From: Clostridia bacterium
GTDB lineage: Bacteria; Bacillota; Clostridia; Oscillospirales; CAG-272
DNA length: 64,000 bases
Assembly: GCA_017503325.1 (NCBI GenBank)
Contig: JAFVTI010000029.1
Location: 124,001 to 188,000, forward strand
Direction of reading: 5' to 3'
Below are positions 43,340-51,521 of this stretch, piece after piece (the stretch's first letter is position 1; every line of letters starts with the position of its first letter). The notes beneath the pieces were generated by a model. It searched no databases. It saw nothing but the letters and a program-made list of their open reading frames with translations, and was not told where the DNA came from. Made by a program: the position numbers and the translations under genes.

Positions 43340-43651
43340 TTAAGCCTCGATCTTAGTGATCTGAACCTTGGTGTAAGGCTGTCTGTGACCGATCTTCTTC
43401 TTTTCGTTCTTCTTGGGCTTGTACTTCATAACGTAAATCTTCTTGTTCTTACCGTTCTTAAGCACAGTAGCGGTTACCTTAGCGCCTTCAACGGTGGGAA
43501 CGCCTGCCTTAAAGCCTGCGTCAGTAGAAACTGCAACGACCTTATCAAATACGATCTCGCTGCCTTCCTCAACATTGAGCTTCTCGACAAAGATGATGTC
43601 CTGCTCGAGTACCTTGTACTGCTTTCCGCCGGTTTCAATTACTGCAAACAC
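43340..43651 (-). CDS. rplU: 50S ribosomal protein L21
   Basis: 103 residues, the usual length, if GTG 43651 is the start (GAGAGG at 8 nt), giving [18 protein letters not shown] three codons upstream overlaps that box. Conserved C-terminus [25 protein letters not shown]. First gene of the operon. Confidence 0.97.
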   Translation of the reverse strand: MFAVIETGGKQYKVLEQDIIFVEKLNVEEGSEIVFDKVVAVSTDAGFKAGVPTVEGAKVTATVLKNGKNKKIYVMKYKPKKNEKKKIGHRQPYTKVQITKIEA

Positions 43652-43782
43652 GAAAAGCACCTCTCTTTCATTATAGTCTCGCTAAAGTTCGGCGATGCAT
43701 TTCTTGTTACCAAAATTTGCATACTTAAAAAAGCCTATTTTATGCGGCAATATATTTTATCATGCTCTAAAGGATTTGTCAA
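43652..43782 (-). promoter_or_regulatory. rplU promoter and ~100-nt leader
   Basis: TTGACA (43777-43782), 17 bp, TAAAAT (43754-43759) on the minus strand. The remaining leader could carry an L21-type ribosomal-protein autoregulatory element, but I could not fold a clear match. Confidence 0.75.
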
Positions 43783-43894
43783 GGGGTTTGTTTCATATTT
43801 TTCACAAAATATTGATATTTTTTTCGTGCAAAATGCATTATACTCTTTTTTTCAAAAAAACTGTGATCATTTTGTGCTCTTCGACTTTTTTCTC

Positions 43895-43923
43895 TTGACG
43901 AGCACGGCAAAATCGGGTATAAT
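43895..43923 (+). promoter_or_regulatory. Promoter of the ROK-like gene
   Basis: TTGACG (43895-43900), 17 bp, TATAAT (43918-43923). Confidence 0.85.
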
Positions 43924-43964
43924 ATTAGCGTGATTTCCAGTATTTCCCATTTTGGAGTGTGATT

Positions 43965-45023
43965 ATGTCAAACAAACCAACAGGCGCGTCCGAGACTTTC
44001 CGATCCGGCTTTGCGGGATTTCGGCGCGAGAATTTGCTTTCCTGCTTTTTTGCACTGTGTGAAAATACATCCATGACGCGTGCCGAGCTGGCGGATGCGA
44101 CCCGACTTTCGATCATGACCACAGGAAAGATTGCGGATGCAATGATAGAGCGCGGAATATGGACCGAGGAAAAGCTGCCTGCTTGCGGTGCGGGCCGCAG
44201 ACCGGGTACGCTGCAGTTTCATGCAAAGCCGCTGTTTTTGGTGCTTGATCTGTCCTCCCGCCGCTTTTGTGCATACGCGCTTTCGCCCACCATGCAGGCA
44301 AAAGAGCTTTGCATGCACGACTATAACGATATTTTTCCATTTGACGACAATCTCCTGATCTTTCTCAACGCCGTGCGCCGTGCCTGCAACACGGATAAGG
44401 AAGTCCTTCCTTACCTTGCCGTCATGACTGCCCCGGAGGACGACAAGCGGCAATGCATCACGCGCTCACTCGCAGTCTCTCCGCGCACACGCGAGCACAT
44501 GGTGCGCAACATTGAAAAAATTCTGCACAGAGATTGTGATCTGATCATAGATGAGATCACCGCGGCACAAACCTATTTCAATTCCCTTTCCGAGTTTCAG
44601 GATCTGGGGTGCGGAGTGTACGTCAGTCTCTCGGACATGATGTATGCGTCGGTCTGGATGCGCGGCAATCTCCTCTGCCCTCGCATATGCAGGATCGGCG
44701 ATCTGCTTATGCCGGAGCACAAAAAGGTAGCGGACGCGCTGGCCGATGCACTGTGCACCGAGGAGGCCGTCCTTCCCGTGGCGTATGCGGTCAGTACGCT
44801 GGAATCCTTCTTTACACCGGATCGCATCATCTTTGAATCGTGCAGATTTGGCTTGGACGAGGCCTTTTTGGAGGGCGTATACGATCAGCTCAAGCCTATC
44901 CTGCCCGCCAATAACCGCATCATTCCGATGCAGATCTGCAAAGCAACGCCCGGCGCAGCCGTTTGCGGGTGTGCAGCCGAGCTGAGAAGAACGTGGTTTT
45001 ACGAGCGGACAGGGATAAAATAA
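43965..45023 (+). CDS. Degenerate ROK-family transcriptional regulator
   Basis: 352 residues from ATG 43965 (GGAG at 7 nt). Residues ~18-75 are a winged helix (RRENLLSCFFALCENTSMTRAELADATRLSIMTTGKIADAMIERG), the N-terminal module of ROK repressors such as XylR/NagC. The remainder keeps an ROK-like sugar-kinase outline (LFLVLDLSSRRFCAYAL, DLIIDEITAAQ, IIFESCRFG), but the GHxxx..CxCGxxGC zinc motif and the kinase phosphate loop are missing. Sugar binding may be lost or altered. Monocistronic. Confidence 0.72.
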   Translation: MSNKPTGASETFRSGFAGFRRENLLSCFFALCENTSMTRAELADATRLSIMTTGKIADAMIERGIWTEEKLPACGAGRRPGTLQFHAKPLFLVLDLSSRRFCAYALSPTMQAKELCMHDYNDIFPFDDNLLIFLNAVRRACNTDKEVLPYLAVMTAPEDDKRQCITRSLAVSPRTREHMVRNIEKILHRDCDLIIDEITAAQTYFNSLSEFQDLGCGVYVSLSDMMYASVWMRGNLLCPRICRIGDLLMPEHKKVADALADALCTEEAVLPVAYAVSTLESFFTPDRIIFESCRFGLDEAFLEGVYDQLKPILPANNRIIPMQICKATPGAAVCGCAAELRRTWFYERTGIK

Positions 45024-45049
45024 TCATCCACTTTTTATTCTTTTGGGGC

Positions 45050-45078
45050 TTGCATTTTTTCCGCGATTGTGGTATAAT
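45050..45078 (+). promoter_or_regulatory. Promoter reading into the inverted-repeat element and tRNA-Arg
   Basis: TTGCAT (45050-45055), 17 bp, TGG-TATAAT (45073-45078). The predicted start (~45085) is 3 nt before the inverted repeat begins. Confidence 0.85.
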
Positions 45079-45087
45079 CTCTTTTGC

Positions 45088-45368
45088 TATAGCCGAAGAG
45101 AGCCGAACTCATACGCCCTGCGGCGAGAATTTTTCGCGTCTTTCGCCAAATCTCATCTCGCAAGATGCGTATCTTGCTTCGACTCGCTTTGACAAAATCC
45201 ATCAAAAAATTCAACGCCGGAGGGTGCTGCGCAGTTTTGCGCGAGCAAATATTTCGCAAATGCAAAGAGAAAATGCGAAGCAATATAAGATATTGCAAGC
45301 ATTTTCTCTGCCGCAGGTGCAGATATTTGCCGCTCAAAACCGTGTGAGTTCGGCTCTCTTCGGCTATA
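45088..45368 (+). repeat. 281-bp structured element with 28-bp terminal inverted repeats
   Basis: The ends 45088-45115 and 45341-45368 are inverted repeats matching at 27 of 28 positions; the one mismatch would be a G-U pair in RNA. The interior is rich in hairpins: GCAAGAT/ATCTTGC (45162-45179), GCGCA/TGCGC (~45230-45245), and AGAGAAAATGC / GCATTTTCTCT enclosing CAATAT/ATATTG (45266-45309). No start/stop arrangement, composition or ribosome binding site supports a gene. Ends read TATAG...CTATA, compatible with a TA-target MITE. It separates a promoter from tRNA-Arg by only a few nucleotides on each side. Confidence 0.8.
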
Positions 45369-45372
45369 TCAA

Positions 45373-45447
45373 GCCTCCATAGTTAAATGGATATAATAAA
45401 CCCCTCCTAAGGGTTAGTTATGGGTTCGATTCCCGTTGGGGGTGCCA
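45373..45447 (+). tRNA. tRNA-Arg (anticodon CCT)
   Basis: 75 nt with encoded CCA. Acceptor GCCTCCA pairs with TGGGGGT; D-stem GTTA/TAAT; anticodon stem AACCC/GGGTT with loop CTCCTAA gives CCT; T-arm ATGGG/CCCGT with loop TTCGATT. Begins 4 nt after the inverted-repeat element. Confidence 0.93.
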
Positions 45448-45481
45448 AAAGGGACACACTGCGCACCAGTGTGTCCCTTTT
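45447..45481 (+). terminator. Terminator of tRNA-Arg
   Basis: A 15-bp perfect stem (45447-45461 with 45467-45481) ending in TTTT, starting on the terminal A of CCA. Confidence 0.9.
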
Positions 45482-45509
45482 GACATCCCAACGGGCTCAA
45501 TCGCACCCA
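45482..45509 (-). repeat. Inverted partial copy of the tRNA-Arg 3' end
   Basis: The minus strand of 45482-45509 reads TGGGTGCGATT-GAG-CCCGTTGGG, matching the tRNA T-arm/acceptor (45421-45441) apart from one substitution and a 3-nt insertion. It mirrors the tRNA across the terminator. The rest of 45510-45614 holds nothing I recognise beyond short AT/GC palindromes. Confidence 0.6.
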
Positions 45510-45614
45510 TTTCGAGCTGCCTGACATACCGTAAGATTCCACAATCTATATCGGCTGCCCGACATTTCGCCATCGACGAAATAATGGTTCGATTGTCGAC
45601 TTCTTAATTCCCTC

Positions 45615-45643
45615 TTGCATTCTCCCGCGTTTCATGATATAAT
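45615..45643 (+). promoter_or_regulatory. Promoter of the zinc-ribbon membrane protein
   Basis: TTGCAT (45615-45620), 17 bp, TATAAT (45638-45643). Confidence 0.8.
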
Positions 45644-45677
45644 ACTTGCGTAACGACCAAAGAAAGGACGGACTGTC

Positions 45678-46457
45678 ATGGGAAGAATGCTTGGTTCCTT
45701 TGCGGACGACGAAGAGCTCGACCGCCCGGATTTGAATAAATGCCCGGATTGTGACTGTTTTTTTGCAAGCGATGCTTGCCCCTTATGTAAAAAAATATGC
45801 CCCGAGGAGATGCGCGCGGGTAACCGCAAGCCGGTCAAGCATAAAAAACGCAAAAAGCGTTCCGGCACTGGCAGAGTGCAGTTTATCAGCTGGTATCACC
45901 GCTGGTGGTTTATTCTGCTCATGTTCTGGTTTATGCCCATCGTGGGCATCGTGCTGCTGGTCTCCAGCCCTCACGAAAAATGGAAAAAGTGGACGGCGGC
46001 CGGCGTTCTTGCCGTGCTGTATCTGATCTCCTGGCTTGGAATCGGCGGGATCATCTCCGCATTCACAAACCTGTTCGATCGCCCTGTGGACACTTCCCTT
46101 TCCTACGAGGAATACGTGGCTGAATGCGACGAGCTGACTGCCGAGCAGTATTACCGCTCCTATGCCGAATACGAGGACGACTTTGTCACCTTGGAACTCA
46201 AGGTGTTCAAAAAAGCGATGTTCACGGATATCAGCGGCTACGACGAATACACTTATTACGTCTGCACGCCTGTAGATGGCGGCGACTATTACATCATTCT
46301 GCGCGACTGCCTGATCAGAGAGGAGCAGGTGCTCATCCCGGGCGACGTGGTAACCGTGTACGGCCAGGGTGATATCTATTGCAAGGCGTTTGACACCGAT
46401 CAGGGCATTTACCAAGGCCCTTGCCTGAACATGGCATATATGGAGTTTGCTGAATAA
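45678..46457 (+). CDS. Hypothetical zinc-ribbon membrane protein with OB-like tail
   Basis: 259 residues, not recognised as a named family. Residues 22-40 form a zinc ribbon (CPDCDCFF...CPLCKKICP), followed by a Lys/Arg stretch (~50-65), two membrane helices (~75-95, ~103-125), then an acidic soluble domain. That domain (residues ~165-255: DFVTLELKVFKKAMF, YYIILRDC, PGDVVTVYGQGD) has the strand pattern of a tRNA_anti/OB-like fold. AAGGACGG precedes ATG 45678. Topology suggests both soluble parts on the same side. Confidence 0.7.
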   Translation: MGRMLGSFADDEELDRPDLNKCPDCDCFFASDACPLCKKICPEEMRAGNRKPVKHKKRKKRSGTGRVQFISWYHRWWFILLMFWFMPIVGIVLLVSSPHEKWKKWTAAGVLAVLYLISWLGIGGIISAFTNLFDRPVDTSLSYEEYVAECDELTAEQYYRSYAEYEDDFVTLELKVFKKAMFTDISGYDEYTYYVCTPVDGGDYYIILRDCLIREEQVLIPGDVVTVYGQGDIYCKAFDTDQGIYQGPCLNMAYMEFAE

Positions 46458-46460
46458 AAC

Positions 46461-46488
46461 AAGGGGACTGCGAAAAGCAGTCCCTTCT
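46461..46488. terminator. Bidirectional terminator between convergent genes
   Basis: AAGGGGACTGC / GCAGTCCCTT stem with a GAAAA-type loop, T-rich tails on both strands. Confidence 0.85.
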
Positions 46489-46490
46489 TT

Positions 46491-47345
46491 TTATTGATTG
46501 AGTGCTGCGGTTGCGGCTGTCAGCGTATTCTGCAGCAGCATGGTGATGGTCATGGGACCGACACCGCCGGGCACGGGCGTGATCATGGACGCCACCTCGG
46601 ATACGGGCTCGAAATCCACGTCACCGCACAGCTTGCCGTCTGCATTGCGGTTAATTCCTACGTCAATTACCACAGCCCCGGGCTTGACCATATCGGCCGT
46701 GACAAAGCCTGCTCTGCCCACCGCGCTGACCAGGATGTCAGCCTGCAGGGTCTGTGCGCGCAGGTCGGGCGTGCGGCTGTGGCAAACGGTCACGGTACCG
46801 TTGTCGTGAAGCAGCAGCATGGCCATAGGCTTGCCCACGATATTGGAGCGGCCGATCACCACGCAATGCTTACCCGACGCGCTTACACCGCTGCGGGAAA
46901 GCAGCTGCATGACGCCTGCGGGGGTGCAAGGCAGCACGTTGTAGTCCCCGATCATGATCTTGCCTACGTTGTACGGATGGAATGCGTCCACGTCCTTCTC
47001 GGGCTTGATACGCAGCAGGATTTTTTGCTCGTCCAGGTGTTTCGGAAGCGGAAGCTGTACCAGAATCCCGTGGATGTCGGAGCTTTGATTGAGCTTATCG
47101 ATCAGTTCGATCACCTGCTGCTCGGTTGCATCTGCGGGCAGCTCGTGCACCTCGGAATAGAATCCAACCTCGGCACAGGCCTTATGCTTGTTGCGCACGT
47201 ATACGCGCGATGCGGGGTCTTCCCCCACAATGATCACGGCCAGTCCGGGCACTGTATGATATTTTTCCTTGAATTCCTGTGTTTTTTCTGCAAGCTCGGC
47301 ACGGATCTCGGCCGAAATTCTCTTCCCGTCAATGATGGTCGCCAT
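46491..47345 (-). CDS. folD: Bifunctional methylene-THF dehydrogenase/methenyl-THF cyclohydrolase
   Basis: 284 residues, normal FolD length. Catalytic VRNKHKAC (Tyr/Lys region), ILVQLPLPKHL, KDVDAFHPYNVG, PCTPAGVMQLL, VVIGRSNIVGKPMAMLL for NADP binding, and TPVPGGVGPMTI at the end. It interconverts one-carbon units on tetrahydrofolate. AAGGAGG lies within the end of lgt, with a 17-nt overlap. Confidence 0.97.
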   Translation of the reverse strand: MATIIDGKRISAEIRAELAEKTQEFKEKYHTVPGLAVIIVGEDPASRVYVRNKHKACAEVGFYSEVHELPADATEQQVIELIDKLNQSSDIHGILVQLPLPKHLDEQKILLRIKPEKDVDAFHPYNVGKIMIGDYNVLPCTPAGVMQLLSRSGVSASGKHCVVIGRSNIVGKPMAMLLLHDNGTVTVCHSRTPDLRAQTLQADILVSAVGRAGFVTADMVKPGAVVIDVGINRNADGKLCGDVDFEPVSEVASMITPVPGGVGPMTITMLLQNTLTAATAALNQ

Positions 47346-48420
47346 GCTCTTCCTCCTTGGTTTGGGGTTCTTCGGGTTCTTTGGGTTCTATGGATTCTTC
47401 TTGTTCTTCGGGCAAAGGCTGTGCAAGCTTTGCGGCTCTTTCCGCCTTCTTGGCTGCCACTCTCTCGGCTTCAATTCTCTTCTGCTCCTCGCGGAAGGCC
47501 TTGATATCGGGAATGAAGTAAGGCGCAAAGATCGCGGGCATTTTCTTTTTGGACGTCAGCACAAAGCCAACGATCAGCGTTGCCACCGAAGCCACGAACA
47601 GCACAAGACCCAGCATCTGCGAGATGCGGATGCCCGTGCCGGGAATGAACAGGCTGTCCGTGCGCAGGCCCTCGATGAACATTCTGCCAAAGCCGTACCA
47701 TGCGAAGTACAAAAGCGCGATCTGTCCGTTAAACTTCTTCTTTTTATAGATCAGATTGATCAGCACAAAGCCGAGCAGATTCCACATGGATTCATAAAAG
47801 AAGGTGGGCTGCACCTCCATATAGACGCCGTGCGTTGCGTTGGAATTAACGCCCATGCGCAGGCGGTACAGGATATTGTTCTCGGATACGGGATAAGTCT
47901 TTTCAGGGCCTAAGAACGCATAGGTGATCTGGCCGTTCACGATGGGAGAGCCGAACGCCTCACCGTTGCAGAAGTTGCCCCATCTGCCAAGCGCCTGTGC
48001 GATCATCACGCCGGGAGCCGCGCTGTCCAGCACGGCAAACACGTTGACCTTGCGAACCAAGGACATGATCACAAGACCGATCACGCCGCCGATGATTCCG
48101 CCGTAGATGCCAAGACCGCCGTTGCGGATGTTGATCCAATCAGCAAAGGTATTGTACTGCCCCGAATCCAAGGAGGTCAGCACGTAGTAAAGGCGCGCGC
48201 CGATGACACCGAGAATGACGGTGGCCATGGCAATATCCAAAAGGTTGTCCACCGAAACGCCCTCGCGCTCCGAGCGGTATTTGGTATACAGCACGGCAAG
48301 CATAATACCAAGCGTAATCAGGATCGCATACCAGTACACCTCAAAGCCAAAGAAATCAATGGCCGCTCTTTTGATGGTGAACTCACCGATCCCCAATCCG
48401 GGAAAGGATACCGTAGTCAT
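47329..48420 (-). CDS. lgt: Prolipoprotein diacylglyceryl transferase with acidic C-terminal extension
   Basis: 363 residues. Lgt signatures are GGLGIYGGIIGGVIG, the active-site GRWGNFCNGEAFG, HGVYMEVQPTFFYES and GRMFIEGLRTDSL; seven membrane helices. It transfers diacylglycerol to the lipobox Cys of the lipoproteins encoded elsewhere in the window. The last ~60 residues (Lys/Glu/Pro-rich, ending EEHGDHH) are an uncommon cytosolic extension. Start behind AAGGAGG. Confidence 0.95.
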   Translation of the reverse strand: MTTVSFPGLGIGEFTIKRAAIDFFGFEVYWYAILITLGIMLAVLYTKYRSEREGVSVDNLLDIAMATVILGVIGARLYYVLTSLDSGQYNTFADWINIRNGGLGIYGGIIGGVIGLVIMSLVRKVNVFAVLDSAAPGVMIAQALGRWGNFCNGEAFGSPIVNGQITYAFLGPEKTYPVSENNILYRLRMGVNSNATHGVYMEVQPTFFYESMWNLLGFVLINLIYKKKKFNGQIALLYFAWYGFGRMFIEGLRTDSLFIPGTGIRISQMLGLVLFVASVATLIVGFVLTSKKKMPAIFAPYFIPDIKAFREEQKRIEAERVAAKKAERAAKLAQPLPEEQEESIEPKEPEEPQTKEEEHGDHH

Positions 48421-48435
48421 ATAAATCTTTCCTCC

Positions 48436-49743
48436 TTACTCTTGCATGTCCTCGGGATAGACCACGGACAGACACATATTTTCTTTGATAAAGCAACGGT
48501 GCAGGTACTCTGTGACCTGCTCGTACGTCACACTCTCCATCAGCTGCGCGTAAGAGAGCATCTCACTGCCGTCATCCGCAAAGGAAAGCAGCATGTTGAC
48601 AATATTCTCGGGAGAATCAAGCTCAGAGACGAAATTGCCGTATTCCACGCGGCGGCAGCGTTCAAAGTCCTCCCGGGGAATGCCGTTTGCCTTGAGCTCC
48701 TCAATATAGGACAGCAATGCGGCAAACACCGCCTCAGGATCCTCCGATTCTCCGGACACCGTGCCGGTTGCCACGCGCTCACATATGGAGTAACCGTAAT
48801 AAAGCCCGTAGGAGATCACTCCCTTTTCATAAAGCTCGCTGCAAAGCTTGCCAGACATGGAAAAGATCAGCTCAAACAGCAGCGTCATGCAGGCGTCCTT
48901 ATGAATGCGCTTTGCCGGATCGGGCGAAATATCCGTATCCTTGAGTCCTATATAAAACACCGGCTTGGGCACGGGCATATAGCTGATGGCGCGCTCATTT
49001 ACCACGTGCGCGTCCTCGTCAAAGGTCTTTCGCACAAATCGGGGTGGCTGATACTCGGGTGGGATGCATTCATTCACCACTCGCAGGATCTCGGCGGGCG
49101 TGACGTCCCCGCAAACTGCCAGCGACATATTGGACGGAATGTAAAAGGTGTCCGTACAGCGGTAAAGCAGCTCGGGCGTGACCCCGGCGATAGATCTCTC
49201 GCTGCCCGCAATCTCGTTGCGTACCGTATGCGTTTTGTACATGGCTTTCATCAGCTGGCTGTAGGCTCTCTCCCACGGATGATCCGCCGCTCCTCTGATC
49301 TCCTCTGCAATGATGCCGCGCTCGCGCTCCACCGATTCTTCGGTAAAATACGGGTGCGTCACAAAGCGAAGAAGCTCACTAAGGCAGGCGCGCAGCCCCG
49401 AGGTGCAGTTGAACAGATAGGCGGTGCGGTCATACGAGGTAAAGGCGTTTGCATCCGCGCCGCGCGCGGAGAATTTCAGATCCGAGTTGACGCCGTCCTC
49501 GTTTTCAAACATTTTGTGCTCCAGATAATGTGCTGTGCCCTCGGGCATGGTTTGCTCATTGCCCTGTGCATCCAGATACTCGCTGTCCATAGAGCCAAGC
49601 CCTACCTCCAACACGGCATAGATGGTGGAGCACTTTTTGGGGTACACAAAAATTCTGAGTCCGCTGGAATGCAGCAGCTCGGTATATCGCTCGCCAAGGC
49701 GCGCATTGCGCAGCACACGGCGGCTGATGATATGATCACTCAT
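48436..49743 (-). CDS. M16 family zinc peptidase, YmfH-like
   Basis: 435 residues from ATG 49743 (AGAGGAGG at 6 nt). The inverted zinc motif is HYLEH (~residue 75) with a downstream Glu ~75 residues on (RGIIAEEIRG). The C-terminal M16_C domain contains the ISYGLYYGYS segment. With its catalytically incomplete partner it forms the ymfF/ymfH pair typical of Firmicutes, presumably a heterodimeric peptidase. Overlaps the partner by 8 nt. Confidence 0.9.
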   Translation of the reverse strand: MSDHIISRRVLRNARLGERYTELLHSSGLRIFVYPKKCSTIYAVLEVGLGSMDSEYLDAQGNEQTMPEGTAHYLEHKMFENEDGVNSDLKFSARGADANAFTSYDRTAYLFNCTSGLRACLSELLRFVTHPYFTEESVERERGIIAEEIRGAADHPWERAYSQLMKAMYKTHTVRNEIAGSERSIAGVTPELLYRCTDTFYIPSNMSLAVCGDVTPAEILRVVNECIPPEYQPPRFVRKTFDEDAHVVNERAISYMPVPKPVFYIGLKDTDISPDPAKRIHKDACMTLLFELIFSMSGKLCSELYEKGVISYGLYYGYSICERVATGTVSGESEDPEAVFAALLSYIEELKANGIPREDFERCRRVEYGNFVSELDSPENIVNMLLSFADDGSEMLSYAQLMESVTYEQVTEYLHRCFIKENMCLSVVYPEDMQE

Positions 49744-51040
49744 CCTGCACCTCCTCTGCACTCAGGGTGCCGTTGAGAAAATAAACCGTATCCGGCACGA
49801 CTGCACGTGCTGCACGCATCACGTCCTGTGCGGTGACCGCCTTGACGCGGGCTATGCATTGCTCGGGCGTGATGGTCGAGCCGTAAAAGACCTGTCTGCC
49901 AAACCAATAAGACTGCAGGGCCGCGGGCGAATCGGTGCATTGGCGCAAAACGTTGATCAGCGATTTTTGCGCCATGGCAAGCTCCTGCTTACTAACAAGC
50001 TTGGTTTGCATATGCTCCAGTTGCGCAAAAATCTCCTTTTCTGCCATCTGCTGATTCTGCGGCAGGATCCCGCAGGAAACGTGGAGCAGTCCCTTATGCG
50101 CCACAGCTGCGCTGTAGCAATGATAGCAAAGACTGTGCTTTTCACGCAGATTCATAAAAAGCCTGGAGACCGAGGTGCCGCCAAAGATCTCGTTGAACAC
50201 CGATTGTGCGATCGCGTCGGGATGATCCGGCGTGATACCGGTACGGAAGCCGATCTCCAATTTTCCCTGTGCCACGGGCATATCCTCTGTCACGCGGCGC
50301 ATTTGTGCGGGAGGCGGCAGGATGTGCGTTCTCGGCATAGGTGCTTGCTGTGCGGGGGCATGTGCAAACAACTTGCCAAGCAGCACGGCGACACGCTCGG
50401 GGTCGTCGCTGCCAACGTAAAAGCACTCGATACGAGCACTTTGCAAAAGCGTTTTGTGATGCTCTGTCAGCATCTTTGGGGTAAAAGACGCGATCTGATC
50501 GACCTTGCCGACCAAGGAAGCGCCGTAGGGCTCGTCCGCACACATGCATTCACGAAGGCGCATATGGGCATAAGAGCGTGCGTCGTTGACCTGCGCACGG
50601 ATATCGTCGCAGGTATTCTTGATCTCGCTTTCCACGATATCGCGGCGCAAAATGCCCTGCTCATCCTTGAGCGGATGGAACATCATCTGCTCAATGAGGT
50701 GCAGGCCGCTCTCCAGCGGATCGGTCTGCTCTCCTGCGGGCAGATATCGCTTGCCCAGCGTTTCCAGCACAAAGCCGATGACCTGGCAATCGCCGAAAAA
50801 GCTGTTGCGATAAGAAAGCGACGCGCCGTACTGCATATCCAAGGCGTAATTGAGATCCTTGATGGTGGGATACTGCTCTGTTCCCCGACGCAAGACCGAA
50901 AACAGCAGCGTGGTCAGGGGGGATAGCTCCCTGTCGGCAGGCAAAATAAACGAAATAGACAGCTGCGCGTTTTTGAAGCGATCGGTCCGGATCGCTCGCA
51001 AATTGACGGCAGGTGTGATTTTATATAAGCTTGGAATCAT
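49736..51040 (-). CDS. M16 family peptidase-like protein, YmfF-like inactive partner
   Basis: 434 residues. M16 fold is clear (GFRTGITPDHPDAIAQSVFNEIFGGTSVSRLFMNLREKHSLCY is the substrate-binding R/Y region), but the HxxEH zinc site is absent. It is therefore the non-catalytic half of the pair, supplying substrate-binding residues. Start behind GGAGAAGAA; first gene of the operon that continues with the YmfH-like gene, lgt and folD. Confidence 0.88.
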   Translation of the reverse strand: MIPSLYKITPAVNLRAIRTDRFKNAQLSISFILPADRELSPLTTLLFSVLRRGTEQYPTIKDLNYALDMQYGASLSYRNSFFGDCQVIGFVLETLGKRYLPAGEQTDPLESGLHLIEQMMFHPLKDEQGILRRDIVESEIKNTCDDIRAQVNDARSYAHMRLRECMCADEPYGASLVGKVDQIASFTPKMLTEHHKTLLQSARIECFYVGSDDPERVAVLLGKLFAHAPAQQAPMPRTHILPPPAQMRRVTEDMPVAQGKLEIGFRTGITPDHPDAIAQSVFNEIFGGTSVSRLFMNLREKHSLCYHCYSAAVAHKGLLHVSCGILPQNQQMAEKEIFAQLEHMQTKLVSKQELAMAQKSLINVLRQCTDSPAALQSYWFGRQVFYGSTITPEQCIARVKAVTAQDVMRAARAVVPDTVYFLNGTLSAEEVQDE

Positions 51041-51072
51041 TTCTTCTCCACAGTCAACAATACTTCTATATT

Positions 51073-51101
51073 ATCATACACCCAAAACCAAAAAAAATCA
51101 A
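51073..51101 (-). promoter_or_regulatory. Promoter of the M16-lgt-folD operon
   Basis: TTGATT (51096-51101), 17 bp, TATGAT (51073-51078) on the minus strand. Confidence 0.65.
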
Positions 51102-51121
51102 GTCTTTTGCCCATTTTGCTC

Positions 51122-51150
51122 TTGCCATGCGCTCAATTTTCCATTATAAT
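51122..51150 (+). promoter_or_regulatory. Promoter of the tautomerase/exonuclease pair
   Basis: TTGCCA (51122-51127), 17 bp, TATAAT (51145-51150). Confidence 0.8.
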
Positions 51151-51179
51151 AGAGTAAATACAATTTCCGGAGGTATATG

Positions 51180-51521
51180 ATGCCCTTTATTGATGTCAAA
51201 ACCAACAAGCAGGTGACCAAGAACGACGAGATCACCTTGAAGGAGCAGCTTGGCAAAGCCATTGCCATTCTGCCCGGCAAGAGCGAAAGATGGCTGATGC
51301 TGGAGATCAAGGACTCCTGCCGCATGTATTTTCACGGCAGCGACGCGCCTTGCGCCATGGTGCAGGTGCAGGTGTTCGGAAAGATCGATGCGCAGAAGTG
51401 CGAGGAGCTGACCGCAGAGGTTTGCCGTATCATGCAGGACGTGCTTGATATTCCCGTGGACAGCACCTACGTCAAATACGAGGAAGTCAGCCTGTGGGGC
51501 TGGAGCTCGCAGAACTTCTGA
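51180..51521 (+). CDS. MIF/tautomerase-family protein
   Basis: 113 residues. The second of two tandem ATGs (51180) is preferred: GGAGG is then 6 nt away and Pro becomes residue 2, exposing the catalytic N-terminal proline after Met removal. ERWLMLEIKDSCRMYFHGSDAPCAMVQVQVFG and the C-terminal KYEEVSLWGWSSQNF match MIF-like phenylpyruvate tautomerases. Probable trimer. Substrate unknown. Its stop shares a base with the next start. Confidence 0.88.
   Translation: MPFIDVKTNKQVTKNDEITLKEQLGKAIAILPGKSERWLMLEIKDSCRMYFHGSDAPCAMVQVQVFGKIDAQKCEELTAEVCRIMQDVLDIPVDSTYVKYEEVSLWGWSSQNF

Noticed and set aside
45035..45337. A 100-residue minus-strand frame through the inverted-repeat element
   Set aside because: It crosses the terminal repeats and hairpins, lacks a ribosome binding site, and similar peptide ends arise on both strands because of the inverted repeat.
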